Shown here in pieces: positions 45,456 to 54,252 of a DNA stretch of 64,000 nt (position 1 is its first letter; every line of letters begins with the position of its first letter). The DNA comes from Flavobacterium hydrocarbonoxydans (GTDB taxonomy: Bacteria > Bacteroidota > Bacteroidia > Flavobacteriales > Flavobacteriaceae). Position numbers and translations under genes: made by a program. The DNA lies in contig NZ_WSTB01000014.1 of NCBI RefSeq assembly GCF_009789235.1, positions 28,970-92,969 of the forward strand, in the 5' to 3' direction. A model generated the notes under the pieces. It had not been told where the DNA came from. It made no database searches and saw only the letters and a list, made by a program, of their open reading frames with translations.

Positions 45456-46901
45456 CTATCTTTTTCTAAGTTTTAAAAACAATTTCCAGACTTCTGTTTG
45501 TTCTTCTAATTTTAATAGCCAACAGATAAACAAATAAATTACCACACCTGCAATTCCGCCTAAAATCAATTGTACTATCAGATTATCAATAAAGCAGGAC
45601 AATACCAATACCCCGATTGCCATTCCGATTGTTGCTACAACAAAAGGAAACACATCTCTTAATTGATTAATCGGGCCATAACCATAAAACTTTCCTGGTA
45701 GATAAGCATTTATTACAAAAGATATTGCCGATGTAACAACATGCCCTATTATGATTGCTTTTACGCCAAGCGGAATCGTTATAATCATTGCTAACAAAGT
45801 CAGGGGCAGTTTAGACAAATCTACTTTTAAAAATAAATCGGAGCGCCCGATCGCATTCAATAAATTCATATTGATGGCGCTCATAGGAAGAAAAATTCTC
45901 GAAAAAACAATCCATTGCAAAAGCGGAATTAAAGAAGCCCACTTTTCTGTAAGTAACAATATCACAATTGGTTTTGCCAACAAAGCAATCAGAACCATAG
46001 TCGGTATAATCAAAAAAGCCGACATCCGAATTGTTCTTCTAAAAATCGAAACTAATTTTTCTTTATCATGCTGTACAGATGTGAGAATTGGAAAAGTTGA
46101 TTGCTGCAAAATACTCACAATTGTTCCTGCAGACACATCTGCAAAACTCTTGGCTCTCGTGTAATAACCTAGTGATGCCGTGGTATAAAATTTTCCTAAA
46201 CAAATATTGTAAACATTATTCAGAATTTGTGCGTACAAACCAGCGATTAGTAATTTTGAACCATAACCAAATAATATTTTGAATGATGTTTTTGAAAAAG
46301 CAAGCGAAGGAGTCCAATTACTTAAAAACCACAAATACAGAGACGAAGCAAGGGCCCCGACAAGCATTTGAATGACCAGTGACCAAACTCCATATCCATT
46401 TATAGCAGCAATTATTCCAGATAAGCCACCCGCAACCATCCCGATTACATTGCTTTTTGCTATGGATTTAAAATCAATTGCAATAGTAAGTTTAGTGCGC
46501 TGTACTATTCCAAAAGCATTCAAAAACAAAATCAGACCCAAAATTCTAGTTAGATTGGTCAATTGAGGCTGCTCAAAAAAAGTTGAAATAAAAGGTGCAG
46601 AAATAAACAACAGCAAATAAAAAAAACTACTCACCGCTAAATTAAAAACGAATAAAGTTGAAAAATCAACATTTGACCGATCCTGACGCTGAATCAAACC
46701 TGTTCCTAAACCGCTTTCTATAAAAGTTTGTGAAACGGCTATAAAAATGGTTAGCATTCCTATTAAACCAAAATCTTCCGGAAGCAGAATACGGGCAAGT
46801 AGTATCCCCACAACAAATTGCCCAAACTGAACAGCAAATTTATCAACTGCAGACCAAATAATGCCTTTTGTTGCAACTGATTTCAGGGAGATGTTTTGCA
46901 T
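45456..46901 (-). CDS. Lipopolysaccharide/polysaccharide flippase (Wzx/WzxC-like)
   Basis: 481 residues with about 12-14 membrane helices. The N-terminal LKSVATKGIIWSAVDKFAVQFG and GILLARILLPEDFGLIGML are characteristic of the PST/MATE-like Polysacc_synt_3 family (WzxC, TuaB). It would move lipid-linked sugar units across the inner membrane, fitting the surrounding glycosyltransferases. Family call secure, substrate unknown. Confidence 0.93.
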   Translation of the reverse strand: MQNISLKSVATKGIIWSAVDKFAVQFGQFVVGILLARILLPEDFGLIGMLTIFIAVSQTFIESGLGTGLIQRQDRSNVDFSTLFVFNLAVSSFFYLLLFISAPFISTFFEQPQLTNLTRILGLILFLNAFGIVQRTKLTIAIDFKSIAKSNVIGMVAGGLSGIIAAINGYGVWSLVIQMLVGALASSLYLWFLSNWTPSLAFSKTSFKILFGYGSKLLIAGLYAQILNNVYNICLGKFYTTASLGYYTRAKSFADVSAGTIVSILQQSTFPILTSVQHDKEKLVSIFRRTIRMSAFLIIPTMVLIALLAKPIVILLLTEKWASLIPLLQWIVFSRIFLPMSAINMNLLNAIGRSDLFLKVDLSKLPLTLLAMIITIPLGVKAIIIGHVVTSAISFVINAYLPGKFYGYGPINQLRDVFPFVVATIGMAIGVLVLSCFIDNLIVQLILGGIAGVVIYLFICWLLKLEEQTEVWKLFLKLRKR

Positions 46902-46940
46902 TTAATCAAAATTAAATTTATTAGGATTCAAGCCCCAAAA

Positions 46941-48254
46941 TTATTGAAAAATTTGACTCTCTAAATATTCTAAAATATTTTCGGATGCTGTTCGATTCTT
47001 TTGTGGAATCAGCATATTTTTTACAAAAGTATTACGCTCTTCTTTCATTGAGTCGTTTTCTTTCAGCACCACATTTTCAATAAAATCAATTACTTGTTGC
47101 TTATTTCTGGACTGATAGTGTGCTGCTAAAGCTTTTTCTCCAAAAACATTCCAATACTCCATAACCGATTCGTTTCTAACCATAAAAAGTGCTGGTTTTC
47201 CTGTAATAAGATATTCTGCCATAAAGGAACCGCTATCGTGAATGAGTGCATCTGATGTTAAAAAAAGATCGATATAATAGCCGTCTCCATACTGGCCATT
47301 CTCAAGATTTTCCCATTTATTGAAGTAATTATCGGTTTTTTCTTTACCCCAATTCGGGTCATTTTCTAATTTTATCCTTAATAAAGGATGCGGATTGAAT
47401 GCAATTTGCAATTTATCTTTATAATTAATAGCTAATTCTAAAAAGAAATCACAATACTCTAAAAAATTAGATACTTTACTCAACTCATTCATTAAATGAT
47501 GTGGTGACCATATCATTTTTTTTAAGTCTGGATTTTTATTTTTCCAAACCTCTTTTGGGCTTTTATTCATTAAAAGCAGGTCGAATCCTGGATAGCCAGT
47601 TACAATTCTATTTATTCCTTTGTTTCTTTGTTTTTCGGATGCCATTTTTTGATGAATCTCCGTTTCTGAAAAAATTTTCCAAACCAGGTTGTGAAAATCT
47701 AAATCATAGGTAAAATCATAATTAACAGTCGGGACACTATAAGGCACATAACAGGTTAAGGTGTTTGGAAACTGTTTAATATAAAACCTGTAATCATGTA
47801 AGGTTTCATAAGGATTCGTATAAAAAATGATATCTGGCGAAAAATAGCTTTTAACATCCAGGTATTCACCAGTTTCATTATCATAAGTTTTACTTACATT
47901 ATAACCTTTGTTTTTAAATGCTTCAAATGCTTTATTCATTTCAAAAAGCATATTTTCATTGCCAAAATTTACAACGGGACAAACAAATATGGCAGGTTCA
48001 AATTTAGGATGCTGTAAAATTAAATCATAAAGAAAATCATATTTCCATACCGATTCATGATTCAGAAAGAAAGCTACTTTCACTATTTTCTTTCCTCGAA
48101 TTTTTTCAAGGGCTTTTTGATGTCTTTGAGGCGCTTTTTTAATTAAATAGGCATTATGAAGATCTCTAAGTTTTAAAAAATTATATATTTTAATTAACGA
48201 AATCCAGATTTTTTCGGGTACGAATTTTTTAATAGTTAATTTTAATTCTGTCAT
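46941..48254 (-). CDS. TagF-like CDP-glycerol glycerophosphotransferase family protein
   Basis: 437 residues. The C-terminal domain has the CDP-glycerol transferase signatures: WSPHHLMNELSK, FNPHPLLRIKL, and LIHDSGSFMAEYLITGKPALFM (conserved HDSGSF and phosphate-binding region). Firmicute TagF adds glycerol phosphate to teichoic acid; in Bacteroidota the relatives lie in glycan islands and probably add a phospho-polyol or sugar phosphate to surface polysaccharide. The exact donor is unknown. Followed 18 bases downstream on its strand by the Wzx gene region. Confidence 0.85.
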   Translation of the reverse strand: MTELKLTIKKFVPEKIWISLIKIYNFLKLRDLHNAYLIKKAPQRHQKALEKIRGKKIVKVAFFLNHESVWKYDFLYDLILQHPKFEPAIFVCPVVNFGNENMLFEMNKAFEAFKNKGYNVSKTYDNETGEYLDVKSYFSPDIIFYTNPYETLHDYRFYIKQFPNTLTCYVPYSVPTVNYDFTYDLDFHNLVWKIFSETEIHQKMASEKQRNKGINRIVTGYPGFDLLLMNKSPKEVWKNKNPDLKKMIWSPHHLMNELSKVSNFLEYCDFFLELAINYKDKLQIAFNPHPLLRIKLENDPNWGKEKTDNYFNKWENLENGQYGDGYYIDLFLTSDALIHDSGSFMAEYLITGKPALFMVRNESVMEYWNVFGEKALAAHYQSRNKQQVIDFIENVVLKENDSMKEERNTFVKNMLIPQKNRTASENILEYLESQIFQ

Positions 48255-48272
48255 TTTATCATCAAACTAAAA

Positions 48273-49406
48273 TTAATATTTATTTAAAATTTCAATAACA
48301 AAACTCACTTCATCATCAGTCAAAACTGGGCTGATTGGCAAACTCAATACTTCATTATGAATTTTCTCCGTAATTGGAAAACTTAAATTATTCCATTCTA
48401 AAAAAGCTTTTTGTTTATGTGGCGGAATTGGATAATGAATGACCGTTTGAATATTATTCTGAGTTAAATAGTCTTGTAAATTATCACGATTTTCTGTCCG
48501 GATAACAAACAAATGAAAAACATGATTCTCAGATAAATCCCAAAAAGGAAGAATTATTTTGTCGTTTTTAATTTCGGATAAATAACGTTTTGCAATTGCT
48601 CGGCGTTTGTCATTATCTGAATCTAAGTTGGATAATTTCAGATTTAGAAAAGCAGCCTGCAACTCATCTAATCTTGAATTGACACCAACAAATTCGTTAT
48701 GATATTTTTTCTCTGAACCATAATTTCGAAGCGAAAAAATAACTTTAGCTAATGCTGAATCGTTTGTGGTAATAGCTCCACCATCGCCAAGGCAACCTAA
48801 ATTTTTCCCGGGATAAAAACTAAAAGCTTTAGTTGATTTTAGATTATCGGCAATCTGGAATTTGGAATTTGAAATTTGGAATTTACCCATTTTGGAATTT
48901 AAAACCGCTCCATGAGACTGAGCTGCATCTTCTATCACTAAAAGATTATTTTGTGCTGCAATTTGATTTATTTGATCCATTTCTGCCAATTGTCCGTATA
49001 AATGTACTGCCAGAATAGCTTTTGTTTTTGAGGTAATATTTTCCTCAATCAAATCGGGATTGATGTTGTAGGTTTCTAATCTTGGTTCGACCAAAACCGG
49101 AATCAAATCAGCTTCTAGAATTGCTAAAATACTCGCTATAAAAGTGTTTGCGGGCACTATAACTTCATCTCCTTTTTGGAGTTTTCCTAAGCGAATATAA
49201 CCTTTAAAAATCAATACCAACGCATCTAAACCATTGCCTACTCCGATGCAATATTTTGCCTGGCAATATTCGGCGAAAGCCTTTTCAAACGCTTCGACTT
49301 CTTTTCCTAAAATATACCAGCCGTTGTCTAAAACCGCTTTCAATTTATCCTGAAAAGCAGTTTCATAAGGTTCGTTTATTTTTTTTAAATCCAAAAAAGA
49401 AATCAT
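48273..49406 (-). CDS. fdtB: DegT/DnrJ family sugar aminotransferase, FdtB-like
   Basis: 377 residues. PLP enzyme of the DegT/DnrJ/EryC1/StrS family: GVGNGLDALVLI, VIVPANTFIASILAI, VIEDAAQSHG, and the catalytic Lys near 201 in SFYPGKNLGCLGDGGAI. With FdtA it would make dTDP-3-amino-3,6-dideoxyhexose. Residues 175-188 (KFQISNSKFQIADN) are an extra loop encoded by a heptamer array that is also present in non-coding DNA. Without it the spacing from DAAQSHG to SFYPGKN is that of the family. It overlaps the upstream acyltransferase by four bases. FdtB is inferred from context. Confidence 0.88.
   Translation of the reverse strand: MISFLDLKKINEPYETAFQDKLKAVLDNGWYILGKEVEAFEKAFAEYCQAKYCIGVGNGLDALVLIFKGYIRLGKLQKGDEVIVPANTFIASILAILEADLIPVLVEPRLETYNINPDLIEENITSKTKAILAVHLYGQLAEMDQINQIAAQNNLLVIEDAAQSHGAVLNSKMGKFQISNSKFQIADNLKSTKAFSFYPGKNLGCLGDGGAITTNDSALAKVIFSLRNYGSEKKYHNEFVGVNSRLDELQAAFLNLKLSNLDSDNDKRRAIAKRYLSEIKNDKIILPFWDLSENHVFHLFVIRTENRDNLQDYLTQNNIQTVIHYPIPPHKQKAFLEWNNLSFPITEKIHNEVLSLPISPVLTDDEVSFVIEILNKY
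48843..48884 (-). repeat. Heptamer array inside the DegT aminotransferase gene
   Basis: On the minus strand AAATTCC, AAATTTC, AAATTCC, AAATTCC, AGATTGC. The unit (GGAATTT on the plus strand) is that of the arrays at 63612-63635 and 63848-63872. As 21 bases are three heptamers, the protein shows a seven-residue repeat, KFQISNS KFQIADN. Confidence 0.82.
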
Positions 49407-50377
49407 ATCAAAATGTTGTTTAGCAAGCTATAATTTGCTGTTTCGACTTCATAAAAATCATGAACTATGGTACTCGCTCCGAAGCTCTCTTTCCAGTATG
49501 ACAAGCCCTGATTAAGTTTTTTGCCTTGATTTTCATTGGATATTCCAAAATCAAAAAAACACTTTTCTGCAAAAACTTCATGAATTAAATGATGAAATAA
49601 AAAATCCAGGCTTCCTAAATTATCCTGGTTTTCATTCTTCGAAATATACTGACAATGTGCTACAGTTTCGGTTTCAAAAACAGTAGTTCCGGCGACAATT
49701 TCATCCTTAAAATAAACATTAAACTGACGGATCTTTTTAGGGAAAAATGATTTCAAAACATTCATTTCTTCAACAGAATGAACTGGTTTTGCATTATGTT
49801 TTTTATCTAAATTAGGAATCAGAATTTCATTCCAAAACAATTCAAAAGTATCTTCTTCTTTTATTATTAATTGATTTGAAACTGCTTTCTGAAATCCTCT
49901 TTTTCTAATTTGAGAAATATTTTTTTCTTGCGATAAATCTACAACCGAAAGCGAATCTCGTCGGGTCAATTTGGCTTCAGCCAAAAATAAAGCATACAAA
50001 ATTTCTTCTGCCGGTTTACGATGATAAATCGAAGGAAGTGTTTTAAAATAAAGCTTCCCGATTTTATTTTGATTCAAAAAAAACAAAACACATTGAAAAA
50101 TTTCAATCACAGCTGCTAATTTAATTTCTTCCTTATAAACCAAACCTCCATAAGTAAGTCCCTGATGTGAATGGACCGAATTAGCTACAATATTAGCCGG
50201 TAAAACGGCAACTAACTTTTGATTTTCAAAAACAAGAAGCGAAAAATCCTTAAAACGATTCTCATGATATTCCATAAAATCACGGTGGAATAAAAACGTA
50301 GCATTTTTGGCCTGAGCAATAAAGTCATTCCATGTTTTATAATCGTTTTTGATGTATTTTTTTACGGTGTATTTCAT
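49403..50377 (-). CDS. FemAB/GNAT-like acyltransferase
   Basis: 324 residues with two GNAT-like halves. YGGLVYKEE, YFKTLPSIYHRKPAEE, and the C-terminal FYKD-like segment VYFKDEIVAGTTVFE with FFDFGISNENQGKKLNQGL match FemAB/BioF2-type acyltransferases frequent in Bacteroidota glycan islands. Its start overlaps nothing upstream and its stop overlaps fdtB by four bases, so it most likely acylates the amino group made by FdtB. That substrate is inferred only from coupling. Confidence 0.78.
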   Translation of the reverse strand: MKYTVKKYIKNDYKTWNDFIAQAKNATFLFHRDFMEYHENRFKDFSLLVFENQKLVAVLPANIVANSVHSHQGLTYGGLVYKEEIKLAAVIEIFQCVLFFLNQNKIGKLYFKTLPSIYHRKPAEEILYALFLAEAKLTRRDSLSVVDLSQEKNISQIRKRGFQKAVSNQLIIKEEDTFELFWNEILIPNLDKKHNAKPVHSVEEMNVLKSFFPKKIRQFNVYFKDEIVAGTTVFETETVAHCQYISKNENQDNLGSLDFLFHHLIHEVFAEKCFFDFGISNENQGKKLNQGLSYWKESFGASTIVHDFYEVETANYSLLNNILI

Positions 50378-50471
50378 TGTTTTTTTGCCATTGATTTAAG
50401 AATTTCAACAATTTCCATCAACTAGACAAATCATTTAAATTCTTCTAATCTGTGGCTAAGATATTTTAATT

Positions 50472-51074
50472 TTATTTATGCTCGAATGCCGGCAAATACC
50501 ATTTGAATTTTACTGCCATCAAACGAACCGTGATAATAACCACCGATGTTACTAAGTACAAAATATCCTTTTCCAGATTTAATTCTCTTAGAGCAAAAAA
50601 AACAATTCCTCCAAAAATACAAATCGTCGCATAAATTTCTCTTCTAAAAATAGTGGGTATTTCGGTACACAAAATATCTCTGATTACACCACCAAAACAA
50701 GCCGTCATGGTTCCTAAAGCAATGCAAATTACAGGATGTAAACCTATCGAAATTCCTTTTTCGAGACCAATTAAGGTAAAAACTCCTAAGCCAATTGTAT
50801 CAAACAAAAACAATGAAGTGCGTAGTTTATCAAACTTTTTACGAAACAAAATTGCCAGTAAAAAACCTAAAATAATTACATAAACATATTGCAAATCTTT
50901 CATCCAACCCACTGGTGTCCGGCCTATTAAAACATCACGAAGCGTTCCGCCACCGACTGCCGTGACAAATGCAATAATAAAAACTCCAAAAGGATCGAGT
51001 TTTTTGTGCATTGCTGTAAGTGCGCCGGACATGGCAAAGGCCATCGTACCGATAATATCTAATAAATGGAACAT
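50472..51074 (-). CDS. TRIC/UPF0126 family cation channel protein
   Basis: 200 residues with about seven membrane helices in two repeats. The repeated Gly-rich motif is visible twice: AVGGGTLRDVLIGRTPVGW and FGGVIRDILCTEIP, as in bacterial homologues of trimeric intracellular cation channels (YicG, UPF0126). Inner membrane, K+-permeable in studied relatives. Own short spacer of 94 bases to the glycan island. Confidence 0.92.
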   Translation of the reverse strand: MFHLLDIIGTMAFAMSGALTAMHKKLDPFGVFIIAFVTAVGGGTLRDVLIGRTPVGWMKDLQYVYVIILGFLLAILFRKKFDKLRTSLFLFDTIGLGVFTLIGLEKGISIGLHPVICIALGTMTACFGGVIRDILCTEIPTIFRREIYATICIFGGIVFFALRELNLEKDILYLVTSVVIITVRLMAVKFKWYLPAFEHK

Positions 51075-51112
51075 TCTTTTTTTAGGTTCTAAGTTACAAA
51101 GGCAATAAGTTT

Positions 51113-51532
51113 TTAAATCTTATTACTTTTATATTTTATTTCGACGTCTGAATTAATTTTTAGAATTGCCTCTATAAACCTTGATTTGTCTTTTGGTGAA
51201 ATCAAAATTGCATCAAATTTGTTAAACGAAATTTCGATTCTATCAAAAGAAAGTGCTGGCGAACTCATAATATTATTTGAATCTGAGATCTTTTTAATAC
51301 TCTGAATATCAATTTTTATATTCACCAAAAAACCCGATTTTATAATTAGACTTTCGTTTTCGATTATATAAAATGTGCTTAAAAAAATATGCGCTACAAA
51401 AGCATTAATTATCAGCATAAAAATTGCCAAACCCCAAGCCTGACTATACAACGCTCTAAAAAACGGCACTCCAAGCGCTATTCCTAAAAAAATAATCAGC
51501 CAAATATCTGTTTTAGATTTGAATTTTTCCAT
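51113..51532 (-). CDS. Bacterial PH-domain membrane protein
   Basis: 139 residues: two hydrophobic segments (about 11-27 and 32-52) then a small beta domain with FYIIENESLIIKSGFLVNIKIDIQSIKKI, the pattern of bacterial PH (bPH2) domains. Function unknown. Starts 8 bases past the end of the gene at 51540. Confidence 0.78.
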   Translation of the reverse strand: MEKFKSKTDIWLIIFLGIALGVPFFRALYSQAWGLAIFMLIINAFVAHIFLSTFYIIENESLIIKSGFLVNIKIDIQSIKKISDSNNIMSSPALSFDRIEISFNKFDAILISPKDKSRFIEAILKINSDVEIKYKSNKI

Positions 51533-51539
51533 TAAAAAG

Positions 51540-52382
51540 TTATTTCTTGGTATATATTGGACTTCTCTTCAATAAATATGAAATAGAGTCCATCCAGCTG
51601 TCTTTTACAGCAAGTAAAGGTTTTCTGGTTTGAGAATAAATTTTAGTCGTATTTCTATACATATCAAAATACACCGTATAGTAGTAATACATTTGTGTGT
51701 TAGCCGTTGTGGTCGATATATCGTTGGTTTTTACTTTTTTATTATTATCGCTAACCTTAACATTTCCGCTATCATAAGTTGTTGCCGTCGAACTTTGCGA
51801 AATGGTGTACGAAACTTTGGCTGCTACAATATTATCGACGCCTAAGATTTTTTCTAAATCTTCGATAGGAGTTTCATCAATATTTTTATAATTAATGCCT
51901 GCTTTGTGCAATAGACTATTTGTGGTTCTTAAATCCTGCACCGTCAAAGGAAAAATATTGGCAGACTTATCAAGTAGCTTATTATACATATCGTTTTGAG
52001 CAAATTTTGCCATTTCTTCAGAGCTCTCCAAATTATCTGAATTCACATAAGGTACTGGCAATACCGCAATGGTATTGATCTTCATTTCTGCACTTGCTAC
52101 AGCTGGATTAGCAGCACTTACAGGAGTACTCGTTGCTGAAACATCAAACGTTTGTGAACGTCCGCTTGCAAAATCGATTCTGGCAATTTGGGAAACATCA
52201 AGTGAAATTTGTAATGTCTCGCCCGACAAAGAATATTCTACTGTTTTATCAGACATTTTAGCAATCGTGCATTCAATAATCTGATAATCTCTTTTGATAA
52301 TCTTATCCAGTTTTTTTTGAGAAAAAGTTGTTATTGAAAGTAATAACATCAAAATTGTAGCAAATTTCTGTTTTAGTGTCAT
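51540..52382 (-). CDS. Exported protein, possibly CsgG/TolB-N-like, unknown
   Basis: 280 residues. Signal peptide (MTLKQKFATILMLLLSITTFSQ), a short beta domain (to about 75), a low-complexity Ser/Ala/Val linker (about 78-97), and an alpha/beta part with INTIAVLPVPYVNSDN and LGVDNIVAAKVSYTISQ, which have the pattern of the anticodon-binding-like domain of CsgG, DUF799 and TolB-N. That resemblance is weak. It lies in a row with the PH-domain and RDD genes. Confidence 0.7.
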   Translation of the reverse strand: MTLKQKFATILMLLLSITTFSQKKLDKIIKRDYQIIECTIAKMSDKTVEYSLSGETLQISLDVSQIARIDFASGRSQTFDVSATSTPVSAANPAVASAEMKINTIAVLPVPYVNSDNLESSEEMAKFAQNDMYNKLLDKSANIFPLTVQDLRTTNSLLHKAGINYKNIDETPIEDLEKILGVDNIVAAKVSYTISQSSTATTYDSGNVKVSDNNKKVKTNDISTTTANTQMYYYYTVYFDMYRNTTKIYSQTRKPLLAVKDSWMDSISYLLKRSPIYTKK

Positions 52383-52522
52383 GGTATTTAATTTTTACTA
52401 ACTTATTATGCAGCATTTACAACTATGCTTATAATAAATAAGAGGTTAATATTCAGCGGATTAAATTTATAACTAATTTAAAAAAAATATTCTTGTGTTT
52501 TAATTAAAATTTAAAAAATCCC

Positions 52523-53266
52523 CTACATATTCTGTGTGTAAAAATTATAATCCTTCAGTACTACCCTAATAAAATCATGTGAATTTCCGGATTGATTTTT
52601 GATTCCGGTAACATTTTCGATCTTTGAAACCAGTTTTTGAATAGTTTCTAAATCTTGTTTGGCATCCGCTTTCAGGTAAGTTTCCTTAATAATTCGCATA
52701 TCATTGTCTGATAATTTAATCACCAAAGGATAGGTTGGCACATAAGCCTCACCAATTTCTTCGAGAATGGTATTGCTTATATTAATTTTATTTTTTAAAG
52801 TTATCACTGCCGTTCCCGCCACCATATCGCCCAATCGCTGACTTTTTTTGCTCGAAATAACACTTATCAGCGCTATAATTCCGTAAAAAATAGTAATATC
52901 GACCAATCTAAAAAACCATCGCATCAAATAATCACCAAAACCTGCCTGGTAACCGTCGATTTTAACCACTTTTATTTTACTGATTTTTTTTCCGATAGTC
53001 TGTCCTTCAAAAATACTTTCCAGCGTAATAGAGTAAATCATTATAGGCAAGTAAAAAAGAAAAAATATCGACATCACCGACCATCGATCGAGTTCTGCAA
53101 ACAATCTATCTATTCTAAACAAATAAAAAAACACCAGCCAAATCACGATTCCGTAAGCAATTTTTATCAGCAAATCAACGAAGTACGCCAGTATTCGCTC
53201 GCCTACCGAAGCTGATATGAAATTTATTTTAACATTTTGTGTTGTATTTATAGATAATTCTGACAT
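52523..53266 (-). CDS. RDD family membrane protein
   Basis: 247 residues. The RDD signature is present: SVGERILAYFVDLLIKIAYG near residue 20 (R-x7-D), then the hydrophobic helices and the conserved TLESIFEGQTIGKKISKIKVV, followed by SQRLGDMVAGTAVI. About three membrane helices, with a cytoplasmic C-terminal tail. Divergent from the SpoIIM gene with only 20 bases between start codons. RDD genes travel with SpoIIM/MoxR/DUF58 clusters, so it is likely a member of that system. Confidence 0.9.
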   Translation of the reverse strand: MSELSINTTQNVKINFISASVGERILAYFVDLLIKIAYGIVIWLVFFYLFRIDRLFAELDRWSVMSIFFLFYLPIMIYSITLESIFEGQTIGKKISKIKVVKIDGYQAGFGDYLMRWFFRLVDITIFYGIIALISVISSKKSQRLGDMVAGTAVITLKNKINISNTILEEIGEAYVPTYPLVIKLSDNDMRIIKETYLKADAKQDLETIQKLVSKIENVTGIKNQSGNSHDFIRVVLKDYNFYTQNM

Positions 53267-53286
53267 ATTTTATATTTTAGCCTACG

Positions 53287-54252
53287 ATGAGAGAAGTTGC
53301 CTTCATAAAACAAAATAAAGAAAAATGGCTGGAATTTGAGCTAGCTATTTTTGGTAAAGCTAAAAAAAATCCTGATGAGTTAGCTAATTTGTACATTCAA
53401 ATGATGAATGATTTGTCGTATGCCCAAACGTATTACCCAAAAAGTAAGACGGTAGTTTACTTAAATTACCTGGCATCGCAAATTTATCAGAAGATTTACA
53501 AAACCAAACGAACGGAGAAAAACAGGCTTGTAGAATTCTTTAAAACCGAAGTACCGCTGCTGGTTTACAACTACAGAAGGTATTTATTGTATGCTTTTAT
53601 ACTGTTTTTTCTAACGGTAGGAATTGGCGTTGTTTCGGCGATTTACGATCAGAATTTCGTCCGGTTGATTTTGGGCGATGGTTATGTCAATATGACTTTA
53701 GAGAATATCAAAAAAGGAAACCCGATGGCGGTTTACGGCTCCGGAAGCAACTGGGGAAGTTTTATTGGCATTACGATGAATAACTTGTATGTAGGTGCAA
53801 GATGTTATATTTATGGCATTTTTTGCGGAATTGGAACTTTTTATATTGCCTTGGGTAATGGTATAATGCTGGGTTCTTTTCAGTACTTTTTTTACGAACA
53901 AAATGTTTTCTGGAAAAGCGTTCGTGGCATCTGGATTCACGGTGCTATGGAAATTTTTGCGATTGTGATCGAAACGGCTGCCGGATTTATTTTAGGCGCT
54001 TCGATTCTTTTTCCGAAGACTTTTTCGAGAATTAATTCTTTTAAAATAGGTTTCAAAAATAGTTTCAAAATTTTTCTGAGTACTTTTCCTTTTACTATTT
54101 CCGCAGGGTTTTTAGAAGGTTATATCACACGTTATTCCATCGAAATGCCTAATTGGCTAAGTAGTTTTATCATATTATTTACGCTTGCCCTAATTTCATT
54201 CTACTATTTAGTTTATCCTTTTATTGTTCACCAAAAAACCAAAAACCTATAA
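53287..54252 (+). CDS. SpoIIM (stage II sporulation M)/DUF95-like membrane protein
   Basis: 321 residues. Cytoplasmic N-terminal helical domain (MREVAFIKQNKEKWLEFE), then about six helices with NNLYVGARCYIYGIFCGIGTFYIALGNGIMLGSFQYFF, the core of the SpoIIM family. In Gram-negative organisms these proteins are found beside MoxR and DUF58 genes; their role is unclear. Stop and next start overlap (TAATG), so it is the first gene of a coupled operon. Confidence 0.9.
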   Translation: MREVAFIKQNKEKWLEFELAIFGKAKKNPDELANLYIQMMNDLSYAQTYYPKSKTVVYLNYLASQIYQKIYKTKRTEKNRLVEFFKTEVPLLVYNYRRYLLYAFILFFLTVGIGVVSAIYDQNFVRLILGDGYVNMTLENIKKGNPMAVYGSGSNWGSFIGITMNNLYVGARCYIYGIFCGIGTFYIALGNGIMLGSFQYFFYEQNVFWKSVRGIWIHGAMEIFAIVIETAAGFILGASILFPKTFSRINSFKIGFKNSFKIFLSTFPFTISAGFLEGYITRYSIEMPNWLSSFIILFTLALISFYYLVYPFIVHQKTKNL

